Shown here piece by piece: positions 1-6,593 of a stretch of DNA of 8,428 nucleotides. Position numbers and translations under genes: made by a program. The stretch's first letter is position 1. Each line of letters opens with the position of its first letter. This DNA comes from an uncultured Rhodanobacter sp. (GTDB lineage Bacteria > Pseudomonadota > Gammaproteobacteria > Xanthomonadales > Rhodanobacteraceae), in NCBI GenBank assembly GCA_903827735.1, contig CAIKJM010000102.1, forward strand, positions 1 through 8,428, in the 5' to 3' direction. Below the pieces are notes generated by a model, which had not been told where the DNA came from, searched no databases, and saw only the letters and a program-made list of their open reading frames with translations.

Positions 1-5
1 GCGCC

Positions 6-392
6 ATGCATTACGACCAGAGCTGGATGGGGTTTGGCATTGTCGGCGGCATGCAGGCAGGCCTGATCTCCGCGCTGGCCGCGCTGCTGCTGTTCGCGAT
101 CTTCCGCTGGCTCGGTCAGCGCAACGCATGGGGTTACGGCACGCAAATCAGCTGGACCGTGCTCGTGGCTGTGCTGCTCACTGCCAGCGGCGATCTGTGG
201 GATCTGTTCTATTTCAATTACGCCCGGCTGCAGTCGATGGCGTTACTGCGCGCCAAGCTCGCCGAGGTGCACGACCCGGACAGCATCGGCGTGCGCGTGC
301 TTTGCGAGTTTCTTGGCATCGTGCTGGGCATCTATGTGTCATGGGTGCTGTGCCACTCGCGCTGGGGAACGCGGCTGCTGCGTCGCCGCTGA
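6..392 (+). CDS. Small three-helix membrane protein, family not recognised
   Basis: I do not recognise this 128-residue protein. Three hydrophobic stretches, about residues 11-33, 48-70 and 96-116, look like membrane helices. The arginine-rich ends (R34 and R39 after helix 1, and a C-terminal tail ending LLRRR) fit the positive-inside rule with the C-terminus in the cytoplasm. A polar segment at about residues 71-95, holding acidic and basic residues, would face the periplasm between helices 2 and 3. Only five bases precede the ATG, so no ribosome binding site can be judged and the true start may lie outside the window. The gene ends three bases before the stop of the convergent esterase gene, leaving no room for a terminator between them. 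Its hydrophobic pattern and unbroken frame support a real gene, but no function can be assigned. Confidence 0.7.
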   Translation: MHYDQSWMGFGIVGGMQAGLISALAALLLFAIFRWLGQRNAWGYGTQISWTVLVAVLLTASGDLWDLFYFNYARLQSMALLRAKLAEVHDPDSIGVRVLCEFLGIVLGIYVSWVLCHSRWGTRLLRRR

Positions 393-395
393 AGC

Positions 396-1205
396 CTACG
401 GCGCGGCGCGCGCTTTGGCGAGCCGGTGCGAGAACATCCACGGCCACAGTTCCGGCAGCGCGTACGCCGGTACCCAGGAGCCGTGATTGACGCCGGCAAA
501 CTCGGTGTAGCGCACCTCGTCATGCGCGGCCTGCAGCGCGGGGTAGAGGTGATGGTCGTCGGTCAGCGGCACCACCGAGTCGACGCTGCCGTGGAAGATC
601 CACACCGGCAGGCCGCCGATGTGCGTGGCAACCCACGCATAGGAATCCACGCCGGCAGGAAGTCCCAGCACGTGCAGCGCCGGCTCATCGGCGATCGGGT
701 TGATCGCGCCGCAGATGATCGCTGCTGCGGCAAACACGCCCGGATGATCGATGGCGATTTGCCACGCGCCGAAGCCGCCCATCGACAGCCCGGTCAGGTA
801 GAGCCGGTGACGATCGCCGTGGAATTCGCTGATGCTGTTCTGCATCGCCTGCAGCGCCATCTGCTCGATCGGCCCGTCCCAGTAGGTATGTTCCGGCGCC
901 TGCGGAATCACCACCACGGCTGGGAAGCCGGCGCCATGCTCGCGCAGCCACGGCGGCAGACCCTGGGTCATCTGCTTGGTATTGTCGCTGCCGGCCTCGC
1001 CGCTGCCGTGCAGAAACAGCACGACGGGCCAACGGCGTTTAGCCGTCCAGCCGTCCGGGACGAAAACCTGGTAGCGGTAGGTGGTTCCCTGCACCGTCAC
1101 GCTGCGTTCGACGAAGCGCTGGGTGTCGGCAGCGTTTGCCCGCGAGCCGGGCAGGCACAGCGAAAACAGCAGGAGTGTCGATAGCAGGGAAAAACGCAGG
1201 CGCAT
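396..1205 (-). CDS. Exported alpha/beta-hydrolase (esterase / PHB depolymerase-like, COG4099 type)
   Basis: This 269-residue protein is probably a periplasmic or secreted serine hydrolase acting on esters. The N-terminus has a basic start (MRLR), a leucine-rich core and a likely signal peptidase I site at A23-N-A25, so the mature protein would begin near residue 26. The fold markers are in order: an oxyanion-hole motif HGSG at 66-69, the nucleophile elbow GLSMGG at 139-144 with Ser141, a probable catalytic Asp209 in HGSVD (205-209) and a probable catalytic His241 in NHGSW. Spacing and length match compact esterases related to prolyl oligopeptidase and poly(3-hydroxybutyrate) depolymerase. The substrate cannot be read from sequence. 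The start is supported by an AAGGA about ten bases upstream of the ATG. It is the last gene of the minus-strand block, 85 bases after the cardiolipin synthase stop, and could be co-transcribed with it or have its own promoter. Confidence 0.88.
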   Translation of the reverse strand: MRLRFSLLSTLLLFSLCLPGSRANAADTQRFVERSVTVQGTTYRYQVFVPDGWTAKRRWPVVLFLHGSGEAGSDNTKQMTQGLPPWLREHGAGFPAVVVIPQAPEHTYWDGPIEQMALQAMQNSISEFHGDRHRLYLTGLSMGGFGAWQIAIDHPGVFAAAAIICGAINPIADEPALHVLGLPAGVDSYAWVATHIGGLPVWIFHGSVDSVVPLTDDHHLYPALQAAHDEVRYTEFAGVNHGSWVPAYALPELWPWMFSHRLAKARAAP

Positions 1206-1290
1206 CGGCGGTGTCCTTGGAAAGGTCGGGCTATTCCAGGCCGCTACGCCGACAGGTGCAAGTCACTGCGCAGCATGGCGCCGGGTGGCG

Positions 1291-2682
1291 TTACAGCAGC
1301 GGGTCGAACAGGCGCGCCACGTGCATGGCGACGCGGCGCAGATACGGTGCATCGAGATACTCGCTTTTTTCCACCGGCAGCGCCTTGGCGAAATCCGCGA
1401 TCAGCATGGCTTCCACGTCGCGGGCAAACGGCGCGTCGACAATCAGAGCGCTGACCTCGAAGTTGAGCCGGAACGAGCGGCTGTCGAGATTCATGCTGCC
1501 GACGGCGGCGGTGTCGTTGTCGATCAGCAGCACTTTCTGATGGGTGAAGCCTGGCTGGTAGCGAAACATGCGAATGCCTGCACCCAGCGCCTCGTGCGCG
1601 TGCAGGGTCGAGGCAAGGAATACCGTGCGGTGATCGGGCCGCGAGGGAATCAGCACACGCACGTCGACCCCGCGCGCCACCGCCAGCCGCAGCGCGGCGA
1701 GCACCGCGTTGTCCGGTACGAAGTAGGGCGTGGTTAGCCATAGCCGCTCGCGCGCGGCGTGAATGGCGGCGGTGAAAAACAGCGAGCAGGTTTCCTGCGC
1801 GTCGGCCGGCCCACTGGCCACGATCAGCGCGCTGGCCTCGCCGCTGCTCGGTGGTGCAGGCAGAAGTGGCGGGGGTGCGCCGGTAATCCATTGCCAGTCG
1901 CGGGCGAACAGCTGCTGCAGGTCGGAAACCGCCGGGCCGCGCAGCTCCATATGCGTATCGCGCCAGGGCGCCAGCGGCGGCTTCAGGCCAAGATATTCGT
2001 CGCCGACGTTGAGCCCGCCGACGAAGGCGCGCGCGCCATCAACGACAACGATCTTGCGGTGATTACGAAAGTTCAGCTGAAAGCGGTTGCGCCAGCGGTG
2101 CGTGGCGAACGGATGAATTGCCACGCCGCCCGCGCGCAGCGTTTCGATGTAGTGCTTGGGCAGGTCGTGGCTGCCGACGCCGTCGAACAGCACGCACACC
2201 GCCACGCCGGCGGCCGCCCGCTCCAGCAGCAGCTGCTGCACGCGCCGGCCAAGCTGGTCGTCGTGGAAAATAAAAAACTGAACCAGCAGGCAATGCTTTG
2301 CCTCGGCCATGGCGGCGAGCATCACCTCGAAGGCCGCATCGCCGTCGATCAGCAGCTTGAGCTGATGGCCGGTGCGAAACGGCCGGCCCTGGATCGCGCT
2401 GATCGACGCGTAGCGCGCGCAGTCGGGATCGATTGCCTGCGTACTGCCACCGTCGGGCGCGCGCGAGGAGAGCTTCGCCTGCTGGCTAGTGAGGTAGCCG
2501 AGGAAGCGATTGGAGCCCAGGTACAAATACGGGATCAGGGTGAGATACGGCAGCAGAATAAGACCCAGGGCCCAGCCGATGGCGCCCTGCGGCGTGCGCG
2601 TGTGCATCACCGCGTGCATGGCGGCGAGCACGCCGGCCACGTGAAACAGCAAAAAGCCGGCGGTGATCAGAAACGCGGTCAT
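1291..2682 (-). CDS. cls: Cardiolipin synthase, phospholipase D superfamily
   Basis: This enzyme makes cardiolipin at the inner membrane, in the common bacterial reaction from two phosphatidylglycerol molecules with release of glycerol. At 463 residues it is close to the usual length for bacterial Cls. The first 56 or so residues form two hydrophobic segments (about 3-22 and 36-56), the membrane anchor typical of the family. Two phospholipase D domains follow, each with a complete HxKxxxxD motif: H208, K210 and D215 followed by a GGLN, and H381, K383 and D388 followed by GSMN. The C-terminus ends in ARLFDPLL, a common Cls tail. A proline-rich linker (about 269-279) separates the two halves. 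No good Shine-Dalgarno sequence precedes the ATG, so translation may be modest or coupled. It lies 51 bases after the flavoprotein gene and 85 before the esterase gene. The exact subtype (ClsA or other) is not certain. Confidence 0.93.
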   Translation of the reverse strand: MTAFLITAGFLLFHVAGVLAAMHAVMHTRTPQGAIGWALGLILLPYLTLIPYLYLGSNRFLGYLTSQQAKLSSRAPDGGSTQAIDPDCARYASISAIQGRPFRTGHQLKLLIDGDAAFEVMLAAMAEAKHCLLVQFFIFHDDQLGRRVQQLLLERAAAGVAVCVLFDGVGSHDLPKHYIETLRAGGVAIHPFATHRWRNRFQLNFRNHRKIVVVDGARAFVGGLNVGDEYLGLKPPLAPWRDTHMELRGPAVSDLQQLFARDWQWITGAPPPLLPAPPSSGEASALIVASGPADAQETCSLFFTAAIHAARERLWLTTPYFVPDNAVLAALRLAVARGVDVRVLIPSRPDHRTVFLASTLHAHEALGAGIRMFRYQPGFTHQKVLLIDNDTAAVGSMNLDSRSFRLNFEVSALIVDAPFARDVEAMLIADFAKALPVEKSEYLDAPYLRRVAMHVARLFDPLL

Positions 2683-2733
2683 CGGCGTGAGGTCTTGGAA
2701 TGGAAGGTGATGCTGACGATGCGGGGCGCGCGC

Positions 2734-4101
2734 TTATTTGGCCAGCAGTTGGTCGGCCAGACCTCGCGCCTGCTGACGGATTTCAGGCATGGCGGTGGAT
2801 TCCCACAGCGTGCCGCGCAGCATGCTCCCGATCGCGAACAGGTTGGACCAATAGTCTTTTCCGTGCGCCAGCCGACCATCTGGCGCGGCCCGCATGCCTA
2901 AGCCAAGTGGATCAGAGGTGATATGGCCGTTGGTAAGCAACTGGCTCACCAACGGATGCCCAGTGCGGCGGATATCGTTGTTCATGCCGGTGGTCTGGAC
3001 GATCAGATCGGCATCTAGGGTTCGAAGAGTGCCGTCCGGCGCCGAGGCAAGCTGTAACTGCAGGTTGTCGCCGACCAGGGCCACGGATTTCATTCGTCCG
3101 CGCAGCCGATGCAGCCGGCCCTCGCCTTCGAGCGCGGCGATCGACTTGCCCACCTGCGGCGGCATGCGGTGGCGCGCACGCTCCCAGGCCCACCGCGCAT
3201 GGCGCATAAAGCGCTGACGTTGTTCCTGGTCCAGCTCGCGCCACAGGCTCGGCGTATGCGGCCGCAGGCTGTCCAGCACGGCGCGCCAATCGCGCTCGTG
3301 CGCCAGCGCTTCGCGTAAGAGGCGCAGCCAGTGCCGCACGTCCGGCGATTCGCGCATCGATTCGATCAGTTCGCCGCTGTCGCCAGTCGGCGCGGCGGCG
3401 GCATTGAGATGTGCCTCGGGCAGCAGGCCATGTCGCGAGATCGCCGTGAAGTCGGCCAGCGGCCAGCGCGCGGACAGCTCCAACAGCACGTCGACAGCCG
3501 TTAGTCCCAGCCCGACCAGGACGACCTTATGCGGCGCAGGAATATTTTCCGGCCCGGCCATCAGCGCCCATGGATCGACCACATAACGCCCGCTCGCCAG
3601 TGCTTCGTCGCTGACGCCGCCCAGCGGTTGCGCTGGCAGCGATCCCAGCGCCAGCACGGCCGCATCAAAGCGGCGGCTCTCCTCGCCGTGGATCACGGTA
3701 ATGCCGTCGCGCTCAGGCACCACCGCCTCCACTGCGAATGGAATCACGTTCACGTCGTGGCCGTGGGCTTTGCCTTGCGCCAGCGCCCGCGCAACCTCGG
3801 CTTCCAGATAGTCGCCGTAGCGGCGGCGCGGTAGAAAATCCGTGCCCGCAATGGCCGGGTCTTCGCGCTGAAGGAAGTCCAGAAAGCCGCTGGGCTTGCC
3901 AGCGAACATGCTCATGGACGCCGCGCGGACGTTCAGCAGATGGCGGTCGGAGGCAGTGCCGTAGGCCACGCCGCGTGCCAGCGTGCCGCCGCCGGTGTAC
4001 CAGTCCAGATGCAGCGGTTGCGACGGCTTTCGCTCCAGCAATTCGCTGAGCAAGGTAGCGGCCGCGGCACCGCCGCCGATGATGGCGACCCGTCGAAACA
4101 T
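2734..4101 (-). CDS. FAD/NAD(P)-binding oxidoreductase, COG4529/YdhS-like (PF13454 family)
   Basis: This is a 455-residue cytoplasmic flavoprotein. The N-terminal Rossmann motif IIGGGAAAA (7-15) should bind the FAD ADP moiety. RGVAYG (43-48) and HLLNVRA (54-60) are characteristic of the COG4529 family, which resembles flavin monooxygenases. A second dinucleotide motif, VGLGLTAVD (196-204), probably binds NAD(P)H. QTTGMNND (369-376) resembles the ATG-type motif before the final FAD contact, and the C-terminal FAIGSMLRG (422-430) fits the flavin-contacting loop. The substrate is unknown. I chose the ATG at 4101 because a CAGGT lies seven bases upstream and the Rossmann motif then begins at residue 5. 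A longer reading to 4251 would add 50 arginine-rich residues overlapping the dioxygenase gene. The gene follows the cysteine dioxygenase stop by 46 bases, so the two are probably co-transcribed and the flavoprotein may act on a sulfur compound. That role is inference. Confidence 0.85.
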   Translation of the reverse strand: MFRRVAIIGGGAAAATLLSELLERKPSQPLHLDWYTGGGTLARGVAYGTASDRHLLNVRAASMSMFAGKPSGFLDFLQREDPAIAGTDFLPRRRYGDYLEAEVARALAQGKAHGHDVNVIPFAVEAVVPERDGITVIHGEESRRFDAAVLALGSLPAQPLGGVSDEALASGRYVVDPWALMAGPENIPAPHKVVLVGLGLTAVDVLLELSARWPLADFTAISRHGLLPEAHLNAAAAPTGDSGELIESMRESPDVRHWLRLLREALAHERDWRAVLDSLRPHTPSLWRELDQEQRQRFMRHARWAWERARHRMPPQVGKSIAALEGEGRLHRLRGRMKSVALVGDNLQLQLASAPDGTLRTLDADLIVQTTGMNNDIRRTGHPLVSQLLTNGHITSDPLGLGMRAAPDGRLAHGKDYWSNLFAIGSMLRGTLWESTAMPEIRQQARGLADQLLAK

Positions 4102-4147
4102 GAATTTACCTGATCGATTTAGCGTTGAGCGAGCGGTGGCGTGGCGA

Positions 4148-4723
4148 TCAGCTGATATGACCGGTAACGGCCGCACGCTGCAGCTTCGCCACCCAACCCG
4201 CTTCCGGCTCAGCCTTCTCGTAAGCGAAGTACTGTGCCAGATCACCCCCATAGACGTGAAGCGTCAATGCGGTATCTCGCTGGGAAAGGTTGCGGCAGCG
4301 GTGTGCGTGGCTCTCGCTGCCCTCGAACCAGGTGCCGTCACCAGGACCGAGCCAGTCGCGCCCCAGTTCGCGAAGATCGCCGCTCAGCGGGTCGCGATCG
4401 TACGACTGCACTTCCAGCGCGCCGAGTAGGGTGACCTCGAGGCCCCACAGACCGCCGTGATCGTGCACGGGGGTGATGTGGTTCGGCGGCCAGGCCATCA
4501 CCAGCACGCTGATGGCGGGCTTGCTGCGCTCGGCTACCAGCCAACGTTCAAAGCCGTGCCGGCGCGCGCGCAGCGGTGCAAAGCGCGTGGTCAGCGCCTC
4601 GGCATCCTGGTGCACCACGCGGCCGAGCTCGCGCGCCATCAGCGCTAGGTCGGGCTGTTCAGCGGCGCCATGCTCGAGCGCGATTTCGCGCAGGGTCTTC
4701 AAAGTGTGCAGATATTTCCCCAT
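4148..4723 (-). CDS. Cysteine dioxygenase family protein (thiol dioxygenase, PF05995)
   Basis: This 191-residue cupin protein should be a mononuclear iron enzyme adding O2 to a small thiol, most likely cysteine to cysteine sulfinate in the cytoplasm. The iron ligands are visible as HDH (H87, H89) and as H141 in HAHRCRN, which matches the HRVxN segment of the family. LTLHVYGG (153-160) gives H156 and Y158 of the family's Ser-His-Tyr outer-sphere triad, with Thr154 in place of serine. The position of the mammalian cross-linking cysteine is Gly94, as is usual in bacteria. My hand alignment places Arg60 (FERWLV) on the arginine that binds the cysteine carboxylate, favouring cysteine over 3-mercaptopropionate, where glutamine is usual. 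No clear ribosome binding site precedes the ATG. It is the first gene of the minus-strand block and lies 46 bases ahead of a flavoprotein gene. Confidence 0.88.
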   Translation of the reverse strand: MGKYLHTLKTLREIALEHGAAEQPDLALMARELGRVVHQDAEALTTRFAPLRARRHGFERWLVAERSKPAISVLVMAWPPNHITPVHDHGGLWGLEVTLLGALEVQSYDRDPLSGDLRELGRDWLGPGDGTWFEGSESHAHRCRNLSQRDTALTLHVYGGDLAQYFAYEKAEPEAGWVAKLQRAAVTGHIS

Positions 4724-4781
4724 ACGCGGAGCCCGGCTGAACGACTGATTACCAGTGGAGCATGCGACTCGTTAAAGACGC

Positions 4782-4803
4782 GTAAGCCCAAAGCAGCGCT
4801 TAC
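4782..4803. promoter_or_regulatory. Candidate operator dyad upstream of the cysteine dioxygenase gene
   Basis: The sequence GTAAGC, ten spacer bases, then GCTTAC forms a perfect inverted repeat with six-base arms, 58 bases upstream of the dioxygenase start codon. That size and position suit a dimeric regulator near the promoter. No regulator gene is adjacent and the arms match no site I can name. A chance occurrence is possible. Confidence 0.25.
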
Positions 4804-4984
4804 CTGACGCTATTTGCCGATGGATGGCGTCGCCGCCGGAGTGCCTGACCCATGCTTTTTCCGGCTGTCAGCGGCGCGTCTTCATCTCTCCATGTATCTC
4901 TGATCTCGGCGCCGATGCGTCGACGTAGGCTGTCGCCGAGCCGACCGTCAATCGGCAAAAGCCCTGGGCGTCGGACACATACAC

Positions 4985-5026
4985 GAAAAGACGCTCCGCT
5001 CGGCATGCGGGGGCCGAGCGGAGCGT
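4985..5026 (-). terminator. Intrinsic terminator of the tonB family gene
   Basis: A perfect 14-base-pair GC-rich stem (arms 4991-5004 and 5013-5026, loop of eight bases) is followed on the minus strand by CTTTTCG, a short T-rich tract. It begins 18 bases after the tonB stop codon, the expected place for a rho-independent terminator. It should insulate the dioxygenase operon from tonB transcription. The T-tract is short and interrupted, so efficiency is uncertain. Confidence 0.8.
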
Positions 5027-5044
5027 GTAGCTCTTAGTGCGCCG

Positions 5045-5737
5045 CTACTGCTGCCGCAAATCGAAGCTGACCGGCACATGCGCCCAGGCGCGTACGGCTT
5101 TCCCGTCAACCATCGCCGGCTGAAATGTCCACGACGCCAGCACCTGTTGGCGCGCGCTGCGGTCCAGCAGCATGTGGCCGCTGCTTCGTTCGATCACGAC
5201 GTCGAGCGGCTTGCCGCTCTCATCGACCAGCACCCGCAAAAGCACTGTGCCGTGAAGCTGCTCGCGCAGCGCCTGTACCGGGAACTGCAGCGGCGCGGAG
5301 CGGTAAGCCAGGCTCGCTTCGACCGGTTGGCCAGTCGCCGCCGGTGCCTCCGGTGTGGTTGTCGTGGGCGCGATGGTCGGCGGTGCCGTGGGTGCCACGG
5401 CAAGCCGGCCTTCGTCTGTCGGCACGAGCGAGGGCACTACCGGGGACACGGTCTTGGGCGCGCTGTGCGGAGCGACTTTGTGCAGGTGCGGCAGCGGCTT
5501 CATCACGATGGCGGGCGGTGGCGGTACCACGACCGGTGGGCTGATCCAGCGTATCAGCGTAGCGGCGGCAGGTTGCTCCAGCCTGGGCAGGGTAGGCGCC
5601 CCCATCGGGCGGGTGGCGATGAGGAGCACGGCGAGATTCAGCGCCGTCGCGGCGCTGAGGGCGACGATGCGCACGGGATCGGGCTGAGTGGAACGCTGCG
5701 GCGTATGACGTGCGTGGGCCAGACTTGCGGAAGACAT
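5045..5737 (-). CDS. TonB family energy transducer
   Basis: This 230-residue protein has the TonB architecture: a short cytoplasmic N-terminus with a basic stretch, one membrane helix at about residues 23-41, a long proline-rich periplasmic spacer (about 66-135, including VVVPPPP) and a C-terminal TonB domain (about 143-229). In that domain, FPVQALREQLHGTVLLR, DESGKPLDVVIERSSG and SWTFQPAMVDGKAV match the conserved strands and helix. TonB proteins pass proton-motive-force energy from ExbB/ExbD to outer-membrane transporters or other envelope targets. No exbB, exbD or receptor gene is nearby, so this is an orphan copy whose partner is unknown. I chose the ATG at 5737 because AGGAGGT lies five bases upstream. 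A longer frame reaching 5869 lacks that support and would place 44 non-family residues in front. The gene ends at a strong terminator and is divergent from hlyIII. Confidence 0.88.
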   Translation of the reverse strand: MSSASLAHARHTPQRSTQPDPVRIVALSAATALNLAVLLIATRPMGAPTLPRLEQPAAATLIRWISPPVVVPPPPAIVMKPLPHLHKVAPHSAPKTVSPVVPSLVPTDEGRLAVAPTAPPTIAPTTTTPEAPAATGQPVEASLAYRSAPLQFPVQALREQLHGTVLLRVLVDESGKPLDVVIERSSGHMLLDRSARQQVLASWTFQPAMVDGKAVRAWAHVPVSFDLRQQ

Positions 5738-5799
5738 GGGCGACCTCCTGACGGCAGTTTGGGTGGGCGCGGCAGAGCCACAGCCCGTTGCTCCGGGTA

Positions 5800-5827
5800 T
5801 TGCGCTGCAGCAATTGCAGCGTATGCT
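5800..5827 (+). promoter_or_regulatory. Candidate hlyIII promoter with a 19-base dyad in its spacer
   Basis: Between the divergent tonB and hlyIII genes, CGCTGCA-GCAAT-TGCAGCG (5803-5821) is a perfect inverted repeat with seven-base arms. It overlaps a weak sigma70-like pair on the plus strand, TTGCGC (5800-5805) and TATGCT (5822-5827), 16 bases apart. On the minus strand a similarly weak pair (-35 at 5842-5847, -10 at 5820-5825) would serve tonB. A protein bound to the dyad could affect both genes. The hexamers are poor matches, so the promoter call is tentative, while the dyad itself is directly visible. Confidence 0.3.
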
Positions 5828-5902
5828 CATTTCATGCGGTGGCGCAAGTGACGTTACCGCCGTTTTCAAGTGGACGGCTGGACGTCCATCTCAGGAGTTG
5901 CC

Positions 5903-6568
5903 ATGAACGCCACATTGCCCATCGCCGGTCCGCGCTACAGCGTCGGCGACGAAGTGGCCAGCAGCGTCATCCACGGCATCGGTATCGTGCTGAGCATCGC
6001 TGGCCTGGCGATTCTGGTGGCCTTCGCCGCGCGCCATGGCGATGCGCGAGTGATCGCGGCCAGCGCGGTCTACGGCACCACGCTGATTCTGCTGTACACC
6101 GCTTCCACGCTGTACCACTCGATTCCTGTGGCGAAAGCTAAACCGACGCTGCGCACGCTGGATCACATTGCGATTTTTCTGCTGATTGCGGGAACCTATA
6201 CGCCCTTCACGCTAATTGCGCTGCCGGGCGCCTTGGGTTGGAGCCTGTTCAGTGCGGTGTGGGCGATGGCGCTGCTGGGCAGCGCGCTGGAAGTAGGGCC
6301 GCTGAAGCGCTATCGAAAATTTGCGGTGTTGCTGTATGTGGGCATGGGTTGGATCGGCATGATTGCCTTCAAACCCCTGAGCGCCTACCTGCAGAGCGGC
6401 GGCACCACGCTGCTGATTGCCGGTGGCCTGGCCTACACGCTGGGCGTGCCGTTCTATCTGTGGCGGAAGCTGCCGTACCACCACTCGCTCTGGCACCTAT
6501 GCGTGCTTACCGGAAGCGTGCTGCATTTTCTGGCGGTTCTGCTGTACGTGATACCTGATCCGGCCTAG
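5903..6568 (+). CDS. Hemolysin III / PAQR family integral membrane protein
   Basis: This 221-residue protein is a member of the hemolysin III (YqfA-like) branch of the PAQR superfamily, with about seven hydrophobic helices. Family landmarks are present: DEVASSVIHG near the N-terminus (16-25, with E17 and H24), S68 and H72 in ASTLYHS, D87-H88 before helix 3, and HSLWH (H194, H198). H72, H194 and H198 correspond to the zinc-binding histidines known in PAQR structures. The family was named for haemolytic activity in Bacillus cereus, but in most bacteria the role is uncertain and probably concerns membrane homeostasis, so no toxin function should be assumed. The ATG at 5903 is chosen over one at 5870 because AGGAG lies seven bases upstream and the protein then begins as its homologues do. 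It converges on the DUF456 gene with 25 bases between stops. Confidence 0.92.
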   Translation: MNATLPIAGPRYSVGDEVASSVIHGIGIVLSIAGLAILVAFAARHGDARVIAASAVYGTTLILLYTASTLYHSIPVAKAKPTLRTLDHIAIFLLIAGTYTPFTLIALPGALGWSLFSAVWAMALLGSALEVGPLKRYRKFAVLLYVGMGWIGMIAFKPLSAYLQSGGTTLLIAGGLAYTLGVPFYLWRKLPYHHSLWHLCVLTGSVLHFLAVLLYVIPDPA

Positions 6569-6593
6569 CCATCGATACACATAGCCACGCTGC

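Larger units (their letters stand above)
4724..5044. other. Gene-free stretch between tonB and the cysteine dioxygenase gene
   Basis: These 321 bases carry no convincing gene. Short open frames of about 60-70 codons exist on both strands, but they are arginine-rich, lack recognisable domains and run through the terminator hairpin. The stretch holds the tonB terminator at its right end and a dyad at 4782-4803. The promoter of the dioxygenase operon must lie here if the operon has its own, but I could not pick -35 and -10 boxes with confidence. Confidence 0.6.

Noticed and set aside
426..2901. Long open frames on the plus strand opposite the esterase and cardiolipin synthase genes
   Set aside because: They are antisense shadows produced by GC-rich codon usage, with arginine- and alanine-rich products and no domain, while the minus-strand frames carry full catalytic motifs.
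4102..4251. A 50-codon N-terminal extension of the flavoprotein gene
   Set aside because: It is arginine-rich, overlaps the end of the dioxygenase gene by about 100 bases, and the ATG at 4101 has a ribosome binding site directly before the Rossmann motif.
4800..5006. A 68-codon open frame in the tonB-dioxygenase gap
   Set aside because: It starts inside the terminator stem-loop and has an unusual arginine-rich composition, with no ribosome binding site or recognisable domain.
5078..5851. A 257-codon open frame opposite tonB
   Set aside because: Its product is low-complexity and arginine-rich, and the opposite strand encodes a full TonB architecture with a ribosome binding site.
5738..5869. 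A 44-codon N-terminal extension of the tonB gene
   Set aside because: The strong AGGAGGT before the ATG at 5737 marks the start, and the extension has no TonB-like feature and would cover the divergent promoter region.
5903..6568. HlyIII as a haemolytic toxin
   Set aside because: The family name is historical. The protein is an integral PAQR-type membrane protein without secretion or accessory toxin genes nearby.
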